A DNA stretch of 64,000 nt from Drechslerella dactyloides (taxonomy: Eukaryota; Ascomycota; Orbiliomycetes; Orbiliales; Orbiliaceae): NCBI GenBank assembly GCA_020064725.1, contig JAGTWJ010000001.1, positions 1,364,001 to 1,428,000 of the forward strand, read 5' to 3'. Positions 49,077-61,245 of the stretch are shown in pieces. Position numbers and translations under genes: made by a program. Position 1 is the first letter of the stretch. Every line of letters starts with the position of its first letter. The notes under the pieces were generated by a model that did not search any database, was not told where the DNA came from, and saw only the letters and a list, made by a program, of their open reading frames with translations.

Positions 49077-50020
49077 AAATTCCTTCTCCGACCTTTTGCC
49101 GCAGGACTGGAGTGGGTGCGGAAGATGTGGAATCGGGTTTTCACGTGCATTTGTTTTTGATGCCGTGGTTTCTGTCCGTTGCGATATGCATTTGCATGTA
49201 TTCGATTTCCCTCATGTGCTCGTACTATACCCCTCATGTTGTGTTTCTCCATCCCGACCATCGCTCGCCTGTTTATTATTTCTACGCTCACGCACCAGCG
49301 GCTGGCTATAAGTCTGCTCCGGCCCCGTTTGCATCTTCCGTCTTATCAGGAATAGAAAAAGCTTGTTGTAGGACCGTTCAGACGTATCCTTAGCCCTACA
49401 TAGAACCCTGTAGTGCCGTCTTGATCTCACCCGGGACTGCTTCGGACGGCGGGTTTGTGGCCTGTGGCTGGTGCCTGTGGCTGAGCCGGGGATTCCTGTT
49501 TCGGACGCCGCGGCCACTCAACCTCCTATCAACAACCTCCTCCACACATACGCTGACAGCACCACCAAACCACCGCCCGCCTCAGACCCCGGCCGGCCAT
49601 CGTGATCGCTTCCGATCCATCGCTTCGATAGTTTCTCTCGACGGACCTGTCGCCGTCCGCCGTTTTCGCCCTCTTATCCGGCCCGGAACACCCCCAATCT
49701 CCTGCGAAAAGGGAGTGCGCGTGTTTGCCATCGGCTTCATACAACCGCGGATATATCACCGCCGTTCCCTCGCGTCCGCACCGACAGAACCCCATCGCAA
49801 CCCCTTGCAGCTTCCTCCAACGGCTCTGCGTCGCCCTCACCATATCCTCCCGCTAGCCGCCAGATACTCGCCAGGTCGCCTACGATCCCGGTCTCACCTG
49901 TTCGCCCGATATAAACAACACAACCCCCCCATATAAATCGCTATTCTTCTCACCGTTCGCCACCACGGATAGGCGTTTGGCAAGTCTAGGCGGTCCGTTC
50001 GCCGTCATCACGGGTCGGCC
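49077..50020. other. Intergenic region upstream of SPT20
   Basis: 3' flank of the eIF2B-gamma gene, then a C-rich promoter/leader with TATA-like CGATATAAAC and CATATAAATC near 49908 and 49930. A 171-codon plus-strand frame (49421-49936) is Pro/Arg/Ser-rich as expected from C-rich leader sequence and is not called. Confidence 0.5.
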
Positions 50021-53000
50021 ATGGCCACGGCCGTCTATCCCAAGATCAAGCTAAGCACTCCGAAACCTCCGCTGGGGGTTGTCATGACCAACGCCTCTGC
50101 CCCGAGTCATGCGATTCCCCGCCCTTCGCCAACACCCTCGAAGACGCTACCCTCCCCGACGATGACGACCTCCATAACTGTTGCGACACCAACAAACGGT
50201 AACACCGCCACGGCGCCTGGTGCGAATAATGTTCGGACTAGCGAACGCAGACGAGGCGCGCCCAATAAGTTTGGGTCCGACACAAGCTTGCATGCGCGGT
50301 TAAAAAAGGATAGAGGCGCAGACGTTGACGAAGATGGCGATTCTCTCGCTCTCAATCAGCCGCCTAGAAAGGTAAGCGCCTTCGACTATTAAGCGTGCTT
50401 TTTCCACAAATGCGACGGCTAACCGGTCTTGCGCTTATAGAAGTTAAAACCTATGCCTCGAGGTATACCCACCGGTACACGTTGCAACGACCCCCGTGGA
50501 ACGCTTGCGAATATTTATACTCATGCGCTTTGGTACCCTGCTATAGTGATTACGACGCAATACATCCTGGACAAGTACAAGGACAAGCCCCCGTCGTTAG
50601 TACTCCATATGCACCCGACACACTTTCGATTCGACCAACAGGATGGAACTTTCAACTACAACAGCGCGATGAAGGTACGGGGAATACGATTCGATGGTCT
50701 CCTTCATCTGCATGTCGCATTTACTAACTCGCGCATCAGAGCATTCTGGAATATATTGCGCAAGAGACGATACCGGCGGACGCAGTCGAGGTGTTTCGCG
50801 ACGCCAGACTCCCGTTCTACGAAGGTATATCAAGGCATATCATAAACAATGACAACAGACCAGGTCCACTCACGCATTCTTCTGCAGGCCGACTAATCGT
50901 ACACATCCACGACCACCGAACATCTGCCAAGGAAACTGAGGGCGGCGCCGTTAAGCCCAAGAATGACAAGCTATTTTCTCTGAACAAGTGGAATGATCAC
51001 TTGACACCCTCGCCGTTTGTGCCTTATCCTGCACAAAAAACACCTGAGGTTAAGAAGGAGCCAAACACGAATGGTGACATCAAACCAATGGACGCCGAGA
51101 AGGGGTCATCGAAGCCGCTGGAAGAGAGCAAGCGCATATTCAAAACCGTCCTGCATCCCACGCCCGCTTCACTGCACGCCGAGATCTGTCTGTTAGCGAT
51201 AACACCTGCTATCCCGCCTAATGCTCGGGGCAGGCCCGCCTCAGTCGCACAGACACCTGCTACACCATCTTCGGCTCATCCATTAACCCTCTCAACCACG
51301 AACAAACCCCTGCCGATGATGTTAAACGATAAGACGGCCTTAACATTCGAAGCAGACTATTTGTTGGCGACAGGTCCCTCCCTAGTACTAACGCCAGCAA
51401 AGTCGAAGGAGCATGCGGCTGCAATCATCGAATCGTTAGCGCATCCACTACACTCCCGACCCGTACCGCCAAAGAAGACTCGCAAGAGGACAGTCAAGGA
51501 AATGGCGGTGGATGAGGCCAAGGCAGCGGAAGAAGAGAGACTGATGCTTATTATGGATGAGCGACATCTACCTTCTGCGATTGGCGCAACCGACGACGGG
51601 CCGGTTAGTAGCGGTGGATTCGAACCCTCTTTCAAGAGATGGAAAGCGCTCGAGTCGATCAAACAGAAGCACGAAGAAGAGAGACTCAAGCAGGAACAGG
51701 AAAAGTTGGTGCAGCAGGAGAAGGAGAGGCAAAAGGCTCTCAAGGAACAACAGCAGAGGGCAGCGCCAGAGGTCCAGGCGAGGGCTGCGGCTGCGGCGGC
51801 TGTCGCGAACACGCTAGCGGAGCAATCGCCTCTTGAGGGCAAGGGATTCTTGAAAGATATGATCGCTAGAGGCGGCTCGCAGGTTATGCTACAGGCGCAG
51901 ATTCAGGCGGCGCAGCAAGCACAACAGCAGGCACAACAACAAGCGCAACATCAGGCGGCACAGCAAGCGCAGCAGCAAGCGCAACAGCAAGCACAGCAAC
52001 AAGCGCAACAGGCATCTCAACCCCCCCGCGAACCATCAACCCCAGCTCAAGCCTCCGCAGCACAGGCTCAAGCACAGGCACAGGCACAGGCACAGGTTCA
52101 GGCCCATCAAGCCCAGGCTCAGGCTCAGGCTCAAGCTCAAGCTCAAGCGGCCCAAGCACAGGCCCAAGCACAGGCACAAGCAGCCCAAGCACAGGCACAA
52201 GCACAGGCACAGGCTCAGGCTCAGGCTCAGGCACAGGTTCAGGCCCATCAAGCCCAGGCTCAGGCTCAGGCTCAGGCTCAGGCCCAAGCTATGCGCGAAG
52301 CAAATCAGGCACAGGCACAGGCACAGGCTCAGGCTCAGGCCCAGGCCCAGGTCCAGGCAGCCCGAGAGCAAGCTATGAGAGAACAGCAGGCCGCAAGGGA
52401 GCAAGCCCGAGAGCATGCTACTCCGATATCTGCCCCGCCGCCTACGGCACAGACACCCACAAGTGCACCCCAGCAGACGACAGCGACGCAAGGCAGTCCG
52501 ATAGCCGCAGCTTCCTCTCCTTACGCCTTCCACGGCTCTCCTCCTATGCAATCCCGAACCTCCAACCACTCGTCGCAACCCGGATCCCGTCAACAGTCAC
52601 CGCACATGTCGGCTGTCCAATCGGTCCAGCACCAGCACCATCAGCCCATGCCGAGTTCTCCAGCGATGCACCACGCTTCGCCTATGATGCGCGCCACGTC
52701 GCAGGCCATGCACAACTCTCCAGCCATGAACCAGGGGAGTCCTTTGGCTCGTAACATCGGCATGGTACCAGGACAGCACGGCATGAACCCGGCATTGGCT
52801 GTGCAGCACAATCTCATGATGCAGAATGCCAGGACCCAGAACGCGATGAACCTTGCCAAATCGGCAGCGGCTCAACAAATGGCTGCTTCCCACACCCACC
52901 TATCACCTGATCAACAGAAGATAATGCTACAGCGTGCCTTGATTTTAAGACAACAGCAGCAACATGCCATGGCGGTCCACGCAGCTCAACAAGCCGCTCA

Positions 53001-53322
53001 GGCCCAACAGCAACAGCAGCAGCAACAGCAGCAGCAAAATGTGATGGACGGTATGGGTGGGCCCGCGGGTATTCACCATGCCATGGCGGGTAGGGGCTTC
53101 ATGCCCGGTATGGCTGGTGCCAATGGGATGCACATGAACGGGATGATGGGCAATATGCCGGTGAACATGAACGGCTATGCGCATGCGCAAATGGGTATGT
53201 TGCCGAACGGTATGACTGTCGGGATGGTGAATGGTATGAACAACCCTGCGCTTCAGGGTTACAATCCCGCTCAGCTCAACCTGTTGATGAGAGGTCGGGG
53301 TCAGCCCCCGCAAGGCCAGTAA
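50021..53322 (+). CDS. SPT20: SAGA complex subunit Spt20 with Gln/Ala repeat region
   Basis: Four exons: 50021-50371, 50441-50674, 50740-50824 and 50888-53322; 1034 residues. Spt20 is a structural subunit of the nuclear SAGA coactivator/histone acetyltransferase complex. After a Pro/Thr-rich N-terminus and a basic segment, residues ~118-235 form the Spt20 (SEP) domain: PRGIPTGTRCNDPRGTLANI, LVLHMHPTHFRFDQQDGTF, VEVFRDARLPFYEGRLIVHI. It is spread over exons 2-4, with introns having CTAAC branch sites. A second conserved part includes FKTVLHPTPASLHAEICLL and FEADYLLATGP, then SFKRWKALESIKQKHEEERL, a coiled coil. Residues ~556-720 are almost only Gln and Ala. The C-terminal 300 residues are rich in Met, Gln, Gly, Asn and Ser, with an 11-Gln run. 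No catalytic activity is expected. Gln-rich length is much above the folded core. Confidence 0.92.
51889..52370 (+). repeat. Gln/Ala-encoding minisatellite in SPT20
   Basis: Repeated CAGGCA/CAGGCT/CAAGCT hexamers encode alternating Gln-Ala. A larger unit is also present: CACAGGTTCAGGCCCATC at 52091 recurs at 52232, i.e. a near-identical segment about 141 bases (47 codons) apart. It is in frame throughout and likely length-variable between strains. Confidence 0.9.
53005..53037 (+). repeat. CAG/CAA run encoding 11 glutamines
   Basis: Eleven consecutive Gln codons of mixed CAG and CAA inside SPT20, near its C-terminus. Confidence 0.9.
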
Positions 53323-55686
53323 GTGGGTCAGGTGTAATGGTTTGTGCGCGCATGGTTTACGATAATTCGCCTATATGTTCTGCTGTGACATCGATTTTTC
53401 GCGTCCTTTTTTCTTTTCTTTTATTTCCATTTCTCGTTTCCTTGTTATCATGTTGGGTTGTATCGTCCGAAAAGGGTGCGGATTGTAAAAAGGAGTTTTC
53501 TGACGTTATTACTGCTTTCCTTCTTTCTGTCGGCTTGTCGGTTTTCGATTTCTTATGCAGAGAAGAAATTGTTTCGAGATTGCGTTCTGTTATCTTTGCT
53601 TTCGGGGTTCAATAACCTTTCCTCGTTGCCCTTCTATCTGATTTTCTTCTCGACGGGTTTTCTATGCCTATGTTATTTGTCATCTGTATATACCACGGGG
53701 GAACCTTGAAATTCTTGCTTTCTGGCTTGCAACTGTCTGGCTTTCTGTGTCTGCGTGTGCTTATCACAACTTCAAACGTACCGGGATCGATCCTGCGAGA
53801 CTTTTCATATCTTGACTTCTGCCTTCGATTTTCTGCTTTTTGTTTTCTCAAACCGCTTTTCTTCTCGGATTTCTTTTCTCTTCTTATCTTCGTCCCTTCG
53901 ACATTGCTGTGGCGTTATAACGTTAGTTCTTCAGACATGGAATCTTTTTCTATCCTCGATCATGCACCACTTTTTTTCCCCAACTGTTGTGCAAAATCTA
54001 CTCACCTTGTCATACGATCCTTGTTGGATATTAATTTCTCTTCTGTCCCTCGGAATTTCACTTCTGGTTTTTTCTCCTTTCGTTTTTTTTGTCCTGATCA
54101 TAACGAAAATGTCGACGTGCGGTGGAATATGTCGCCCTTAATGATATCGATCTCGAACCCCTCATATACTACTCCCTTTCTACCCCTCCTTCTCTCCTTC
54201 CAATCTACCATTTATAGCGCAACCTGAGGCGCTCCGTTCTGCTCCCACTTATTTCCCGCTATCAATTCGAATTCGATTCGCCCATGTTAGCTCGAAACCT
54301 TTTCTATCCGCCCCTTTTTTCCCTTGCATATATTCGCTTTTCGAGGGGGGAGCCTCTTTTTTCTTTTCTTTTTACCGACTGTGGATGCTTCAGATTTTTC
54401 TCTCTCGATTGTGGACATATATCGCCGTATATTATAAACTCAAAATGCCAAAATCCGGTCGTCAGCTTAATGTTAGTAGTGTATTATATGAACACGATTA
54501 AGAGATAATAAATCGATCAGTCGATGCGTAGTGCCGTGGGAACGGCCTTATATAGTATAGTATCATATTCAGGCATCGTATCATATCATATCAATCGAAC
54601 AGTCGATCAAGGCTGACTATCTCCGCAAGGTAACATGCATGCATGCAGTAGCTTGCAACCAGCTGATTGCTCATGCGCAGCCCGTGGGATCCGCAAGGAA
54701 CTACTGGTGGATACTAGCTGCGTTATGCAGCGGCTGAAAAATGTGACGACATGGGGGCAACATGAGTACTAAATACGCAGTGCTGGGCACATACCATTGT
54801 GTCACGAACGCTAGTCGAGTCGGGTAAGTATCGACCATTGGAATGGGTGGCCCAAGACTTAGAACAGGGTGTCGCAAATTCGAAATCGACAAAATCTAGC
54901 GAAGGTGCATGTGTGTGCGTGCGTGTATCCAACCGGACACAGGTGGCTATGTAGGCGGGAAGGAGGGAGACAGGGAGGGAAAGGAGTCGATCTCATGCTC
55001 AATATTGTATCATATCGTACGGTACATATGTACATGTATACTTCCCGCTATATAACTACGAGTACACGGGAACGGTACCCGGGTAAAATATATGAATCAG
55101 TACTCAGCTCAGCATCGATGCCAGGTGGCCTAACGGAATTTGCATAAGTTTAAGTACCGATACGAGGGACGCTATCGCGAAGGGGATAATGTTTATATGC
55201 TCACACAGCCTAGCGAATCAGGATTCGTCTACATTATTCGTAACATCATATTAACAATTTAACACTATATCTTGAATTTGGAAACCCCGTAAGGTAAGAA
55301 GGCAAGCCTGCATGCTCCGTACATGATGGAGAAATACTAAATACATTATAATGGTGCTCGGCCTCAAACCTCAGAGACATGTACAAATGGTTATCGTGAT
55401 GGAATTGAATCAAAGCAATTCGAAAACCGGGGTTAGTCTGTCTCGCGCCAGACGGAGAGTAAGAGAGATATAATTTGCATATCACCCCACAGGCCTGCGG
55501 AACGAAGAACTAGCCATCTAGCTAGTAAAGATTGGATTAAGAATTGAAAATATAACGAGGGTGTAACCAAGATATATCGCCTCCTCGGGCGCCGTGTCGT
55601 GGCTTCTCGCTGGTTGTCAAAATACCGTCTGCAGATGATTGTCGTGAAGATTCGCTCGCGGCAGGGATGCCGTATTTCATTTGCTC
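53323..55686. other. Intergenic region downstream of SPT20
   Basis: The first kilobase (about 53390-54400) is strongly T/C-rich on the plus strand, which keeps stop codons rare and creates hydrophobic-looking open frames (e.g. 53664-54227) that I do not call. TAACGTTA lies at 53918 and two overlapping TGCATGCA octamers at 54636-54647. The rest is AT-rich with no gene. Confidence 0.5.
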
Positions 55687-56181
55687 CTAGACAATAGGTG
55701 AGGCACCATTGTTACCACTACTGCAGCAGGAGCTGGTCGTGATGCTTTCAACTGGTGACTCGGGGTCTAGGATAGGCGTGAGCTCGCCAGCGGAATCGGG
55801 ATCGTTGGCGTCGGCGAAATGATTGTTGTCAGTTGACATTCCGCCATCGGCAGAGAGATGGTCGTCGACGGCAGAGACCCTATTATGCGCCGTGTGTATA
55901 ACATGATGTCAGCCTTGTCCCCTGTAAAGCAATGTGGTTATCGGAGATAGCATTGAAGGTTTAGAGTGCACATACTCCTCGTGCAGGTTCGTTTCGATGA
56001 TACCGTCAGATTTGTTCTTCGCAGCGATTGCGACAGCCACCTCGAAGTCGTATTTTCTGACTGCATAAATGAAGTTCTTGTTGTGGATCGGGTGCTCGTG
56101 GCCATGACTGCAGAAGCACCCGCTAGTGGTGCATTTGCAAAAGCCGGTCTGGGCGCACTGACAGGGTCCGTCTCCCGACAT
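55687..56181 (-). CDS. Small metallothionein-like CxC/His protein with acidic C-terminal half
   Basis: Two exons, 55976-56181 and 55687-55879, joined across a 96-nt intron with donor GTATGT and acceptor ATAATAG; 132 residues. The N-terminus holds three CxC pairs in 18 residues: C7-Q-C9, C15-K-C17, C22-F-C24, followed at once by H26-G-H28-E-H30. That spacing (CxC-x5-CxC-x4-CxC-xHxHxH) is metallothionein-like, suggesting binding of Cu(I), Zn or Cd in the cytosol. Unlike classical fungal metallothioneins (25-60 residues), it continues with an ordered-looking segment (FIYAVRKYDFEVAVAIAAKN), then an Asp/Ser-rich tail ending in SSCCSSGNNG. The frame is open upstream for 180 bases, with two more Cys (CSNC), but without an ATG before an in-frame TAG, so ATG 56181 is chosen unless another exon exists. 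A TATA box lies 245 bases upstream. The metal role is inference from Cys/His spacing. Confidence 0.7.
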
Positions 56182-59100
56182 TTCTTCCTGGGCTTTTCCG
56201 TTGCAATTGCTGCAAGAGTCCGAGATTGTGAAGAGATGTTCAGAGTAAATCTGCCGGAGAATAACTGTCCTGCAGGTATCTGAACAGGCTAGAGGCTGGC
56301 TGGCAAACCTCAATCGATCCAGTGAAGAACGGGAGAAGCTTTGAGAAGAGAATTGGCGGGCCTAGGCTTCCGATGCAGTGGCGTTCCAAGAGTCTTGCTT
56401 CCCATCGGCGGGGCATCCTGGGCCCTTATATAGATCGTCCATTGGAGGTGTAGCGTACTTTCGAACAGCGGTTGACGCCTCAATTGTTATGTTAACGGCA
56501 TCGTGATACGCTTGCTGCATAGGCATGCAAGTCGTCGTAGCCACGATAGCTTTCTTCTCTGCCGTGCGCGGGATTGTATTGACTCGGCTGAGTGAGACCC
56601 AGCAGGCCAGCGAGGCCAGCGATAGCTCGGTCGACGTGCAGCTGCGGATGATGTAGGAGCTAGAGGTAGGCAAGTACCTTTGGCTACAGCAAATCTCCAT
56701 ATAAAGGCTGCGGCTCAAAGAGGAATTTGTTGTACTCATTTTATGCAACAAGCTGCAATCGCCTGCGCCCAAGCGTGTCAACGACAATCAAGGAATCGAC
56801 CAAGAAGACGGAGGAACCAATGGACAGCCAGTGTCCGAAACATCAAGAAGGAAGTTCGGCTTATTCTAGAAAAGGTACTTACTTAGTTAACGTTAAGTGG
56901 TATCCGTGGCCGAGCTCCCTTGGGCCCTAGATGAGCAAGTATCTGTACGCCGAGTCGCTGTGCATCAGGTATCCCCGCACACGCATGAGCAGGTCTCTAC
57001 TCTGTATGGTAATACACACAGAACAATGCACCGTCCGTCATGAAATATTTCCTGACCAGACACTGGTCGGATTTGAGAGCCTGCATGGCTGCCGACGTGG
57101 TCCGTTCAGCCCAGGTTTCCAAAGGCGCTCGGTGAGAGTTAGCCCAATAGCACAAGCAGGTTGCAGTAAAGTTGGTCTGAAAGGGCAACCTTATAGCCAT
57201 TTGAAGCGATACTCTGACCCCAGGCCGCTTGCTGTGCTTGAACTTCAGGCTATTATCAAGTTGCTGGTAGGTGCGCGAGCGGTATGTCTTCGGTCATGCA
57301 TTCAGATGCAGCAGCCAACCCGCGCCGTGGCTTTCGAGTGCTTCCGTGTCGACCTTGGACGGCTGAGGCTACCCTATAGCCCGAGCGATAATTACAAATA
57401 GCCTGCGGTGGAGGGCTCGCAGCAGAATTGATGTTGGGTATCTTTTTTGTACCGAAAGAGCCTCCTTGTTTCCCCGCTGTTAATTTGTGATATCATCGAG
57501 TGTCTTGTCCACCGATGATTCGCAAGATATGTTAGCTAACGCTTGAAACACCAGCTCGCAGGTCACAAGATCATCCGGCTGTTCGCGAGTAACGCCTAGA
57601 TTAGCGTCTTTCTCTTACCTTCTGGGGAGGCTCCGTCGATAGACAATGGTGTTTGGATTGATCAACTGATTTTTAGAACAATAGATCCGTGGAGATGCGA
57701 CATGCAGGACAGCTCAGCGCCCCAAGTTAAGGGTTCGTCTCGACTGTTGCACTAGGTCATATTGCATGTTTAGCTCCAACTCCCGGCCCTTTGCAGCAAA
57801 CAATTACCAAAGGGAACATCTTTATCATTGAATCCCACGGTCAATTATCAGATCGATAGATATATCAGCATGCGTGGTTCGAGTCCGATGGTTTGCGGGG
57901 TGCTCTTCGCTCAATTGACTCGCAACTGATGGACCCCACGCTATTTGAGCTTGAGCAACTGGGGCAAGCTAGATCTTCGAGGAACCAATACGCCCCTCGG
58001 AGCTTCGATACGTGTAACTTTCATGATAGGAAGCAGGTACACTTGAGTATAAAGTCGAGACTTTAGTTAGCTTGTCTGGTATAACCACCGTGCGGATCGC
58101 AAAGGCTTCTGTCGGCGTAATAGCATAATCTGACATCCGCGGTAATAAGGGAGGTCAAGAGCTGGATGTAATCTCCTCGTCCGCGTCTGGAACTTCGGAC
58201 AGCTGGTTTCTGGCGGCTCAAGCAAATATCAGTTGACATCTGGGCGGGACGTTTGTCGTTTGTTTCCTGCGTCAATCCCGAATCAGTGGCTTGTAATTCT
58301 AGAAATAGTGCCTGCTTCATCCTGCAAATATCAAGTCCAAGTTACCAACTGGACCTGCGTCTATCACGTACGTCGAAGCATATGACCACCATCAATCCGA
58401 GGAAGGCCAATCAGTACTTCTGCAGACGTGTAATGAAGTAGATCCCGGCTGAAGACTCCGGTGACGCCAGAGACGCGTGGTCACCTGTGAGGTCCTGCTA
58501 TTGGTGCAGCCGTCTGAAGAGTTCACCTTGCAGTTGGTCATGAGCCTTCGGGAGAAACAGGCGCTAGCGAAAGGAACCAGATCGGGCGAACACGAGGTTG
58601 GTATAAACATAGTTTGCTGAAGATCATGGAAATGACACAATGGGCCACTCAGACTGCCAACATCCAGCAATCACTCCGCTTAGTGTACTCGCCCTGGTCA
58701 AGGGGTTAACGCAACGTTGCTTCGTCGCTACAGTGCCATTCTCAATAACGTTATACATCGCGCATGCTTGCCAGTTGCCTATAGACGTCTACTCGCCGTT
58801 GCGTATAATGTAGATGCTGGGTATGACTCGTGGGGAGCTTCACAATCCATTCCTCAAGTGCAGTAGCGCAGAACTAAGGAGCTGGCTGGCCGTGAACCAG
58901 TCGATCATCCATTTTGTTAACAGGTGTGGTAACATGACGGAGCAGTGCATTGAAGGTTTGATAGCGATGTGTGCTTGTGAGCATACATTTGCTCACCAGC
59001 ACATATCTCCGTCGCCTATTTTGGAAAGTCTCATAACTCGCCTCGGCAAAGTGTATTGTCCATGCAGGTGAGAGGATTAATACTTTCGTATTATATCCAG

Positions 59101-61245
59101 AATGAGAGTGCCGTACTCTAAGAAATGCGCGGTATCAGTGATGAAGCTCAGATACTCAGAGTCCATTAATTGAATGTCCCGGTACCTGAGCGAAGGACAG
59201 TGGCGTCAACGTCAGGGCGCGCAGAACAACATGAGCTGTCCTGCTAGATATCGAGGCCAGCAATACGTGGCACCAGATAACGCGGGAACACGGTCGATTG
59301 TGAAGATATGAACGAGGGACAGGCGGCTCGATCGATTGAGCAATACAGCAGGAATTCCTCATCACCCGAAGCCGACAGAGCGGAGTAATATGTCATCTTG
59401 ATGATCGCCGGCGTTCTCGGACGTGGCAGCGTGTCGGTAGGAGCGACTACTTGAAGCCAACGGATGCTTGCTGCCGCCACCGCCTAGAGTATTCCGACAT
59501 GGGCTCATGTTCAGTCCTAAAGTCTGGAAAGCGAGAACCCTGTGGCTAATTGAGGCCGGGTCTTCGGTTCAGGCTGAGACCAATGAATGCTGTCCGGGGT
59601 GGATTTCCCTAGGACAGGCGGCCGGAGGATACGTGGGGATTAAACTGCTCTGTTCCTGGGCCCCACCGCTCCCGTCCTGCCCCACTACCTACCCAACTAG
59701 GTGTTTTCCTGGTGGGCGTACCCCGCGGTGACTGCCAATATCGTTGGCTGAGTGTTAAAGGGGCGGGTTGACTATGTTGTTCTGTTTTGAGGCGACAAGC
59801 CAAGTGATTCAACGCCGGGATGTCTGATTTGAATGAAGGCAGTCCTTAAGTTGACGATAGCAGAGATGGATCAAGGTGAGATAGAGTGCCTGAAAGGCGT
59901 GGTCCCGAATGCAGATTGAGGGAGTTGTGTCTGTCTGCGCGCGCAATCGCGGCGAACTTGGAATTTAAGTGCTTTTCGCTAGCTGCGTTGTTGCGCACGT
60001 TGCAAGATTGCAACAAGAACATCAAAGTCAATCGCCACCATGCTGCTCGGGATGATATCATGTCACAGGTCATCCCGCGAAGGCATCGGTCTATTACGTT
60101 CCTACACGTCAATTGAGGCACTTCTATACTAACTTTCCAGATGATTGGCGATAACACTGGTGGCACAACGTTCAGACACGCTTCCATACGGCAAGCGAGC
60201 GAATGGGCCTGAGGCTTGCTCAGCCTCAAGCGCAAGCCGGCCTGATCGTCCTGACCTAAGTCTCGGCTGGCCAATCGCAGCCAAGGTCCGCGACCATGCT
60301 GAGGCGAAGCCTCGCGCAGAGCCTTGACTCGCGCCGATGCCCGACTTCAACGTGAAGGATCAAATGGATGATGTGGCGCTAGCCCGATCTTCGAAGAGGG
60401 GCAGGTACCCCGAGTCCGCAGTTGCTATCGATAGCCATCCCAAACAGTGTCGATGTTTTTGAAATCCCAAAACAGCATCTCAGAATCAAGGTCGGATTCA
60501 CAGCCAGCGTAACAATGTCAGGTTCATTGCGTGAATCGTGCAAGTCATTAGGTAAGTTGGGTTAGGTTTGGCGTTCCGCGAGGTGAAGTATCACGCTTAG
60601 GACTAACGTCTGGATGACGAATTCAAGATAGATGCAAGACATACACAAGAAAGCAACGTCGAACGATCGAAATCCAGCTCGACAAAGCTCGAGGCAATAA
60701 AAAAACCCCATCACAGTCAAACAACTTAAAGAAACATGCTAGAAAGGCTGTTGAAAGGTCAGGAGCCCCTCGCTTCAAAAGAATAAAAAGAAAAGGAATC
60801 CGAAGGTGAAGCTTCGGACACATTCCAACGCATGTAGAGCGGAGTCGATGAACGAATGTGCAGGTAATCCCTGATACGGAGCAGCCAATCGAAGCCGCAA
60901 AGACATAGAACAAAAAAGAAAAGTCCATGCTATAACGTTAACGCCTTCCCGAATCCCGACTTCCCAGAAAGAATGCTGCACTAATAAGATGTAGCTGACC
61001 GATGATAAATCCTACCAAGAAGAAGAGCAGAGGCGAGAAACCATGCGGAGCACAGAATCAAAGAAGCCAACCAGTTGTCTCGCAAGCCAGAGTGCCATCC
61101 TATCACCAGCGGAGGACAAAAACGAAACGAAACCAGAGATGCTCAAAACGAACATTGTATCGAAAAGCCGTACGCGCGTACTTCTACACTTGCGAAAAAG
61201 GGTAAGATGGCATTGCCGCACCGAGAAGACGAACCCGAGACGAGA
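56182..61245. other. Gene-poor intergenic region
   Basis: The first 500 bases serve as promoter of the metallothionein-like gene. Beyond that no gene is supported. An ATG frame of 156 codons at 56931-57401 (plus) and several of 90-140 codons (e.g. 59846-60274 minus) have no recognizable features. TAACGTTA octamers occur at 56888, 58746 and 60933. Confidence 0.5.
56426..56432 (-). promoter_or_regulatory. TATA box upstream of the metallothionein-like gene
   Basis: TATATAA on the minus strand, within CTATATAAGGGCCC, 245 bases upstream of the proposed ATG at 56181. A canonical TATA box fits a metal- or stress-inducible gene; the transcription start is not determined. Confidence 0.5.

Noticed and set aside
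53664..54227. 187-codon hydrophobic-looking frame downstream of SPT20
   Set aside because: Its Phe/Leu/Ser content simply reflects the T/C-rich tract, which depletes stop codons; no membrane-protein organization seen.
56362..56739. Minus-strand ATG frame of 125 codons just upstream of the metallothionein-like gene, in the same frame and separated by one TAG
   Set aside because: It overlaps the TATA box and promoter, has no recognizable motif, and no intron removing the TAG was found; coincidence is more likely than a read-through fusion.
57875..57890. Perfect B-box GGTTCGAGTCC
   Set aside because: The flanking bases do not form a T-stem and there is no A-box upstream at tRNA spacing.
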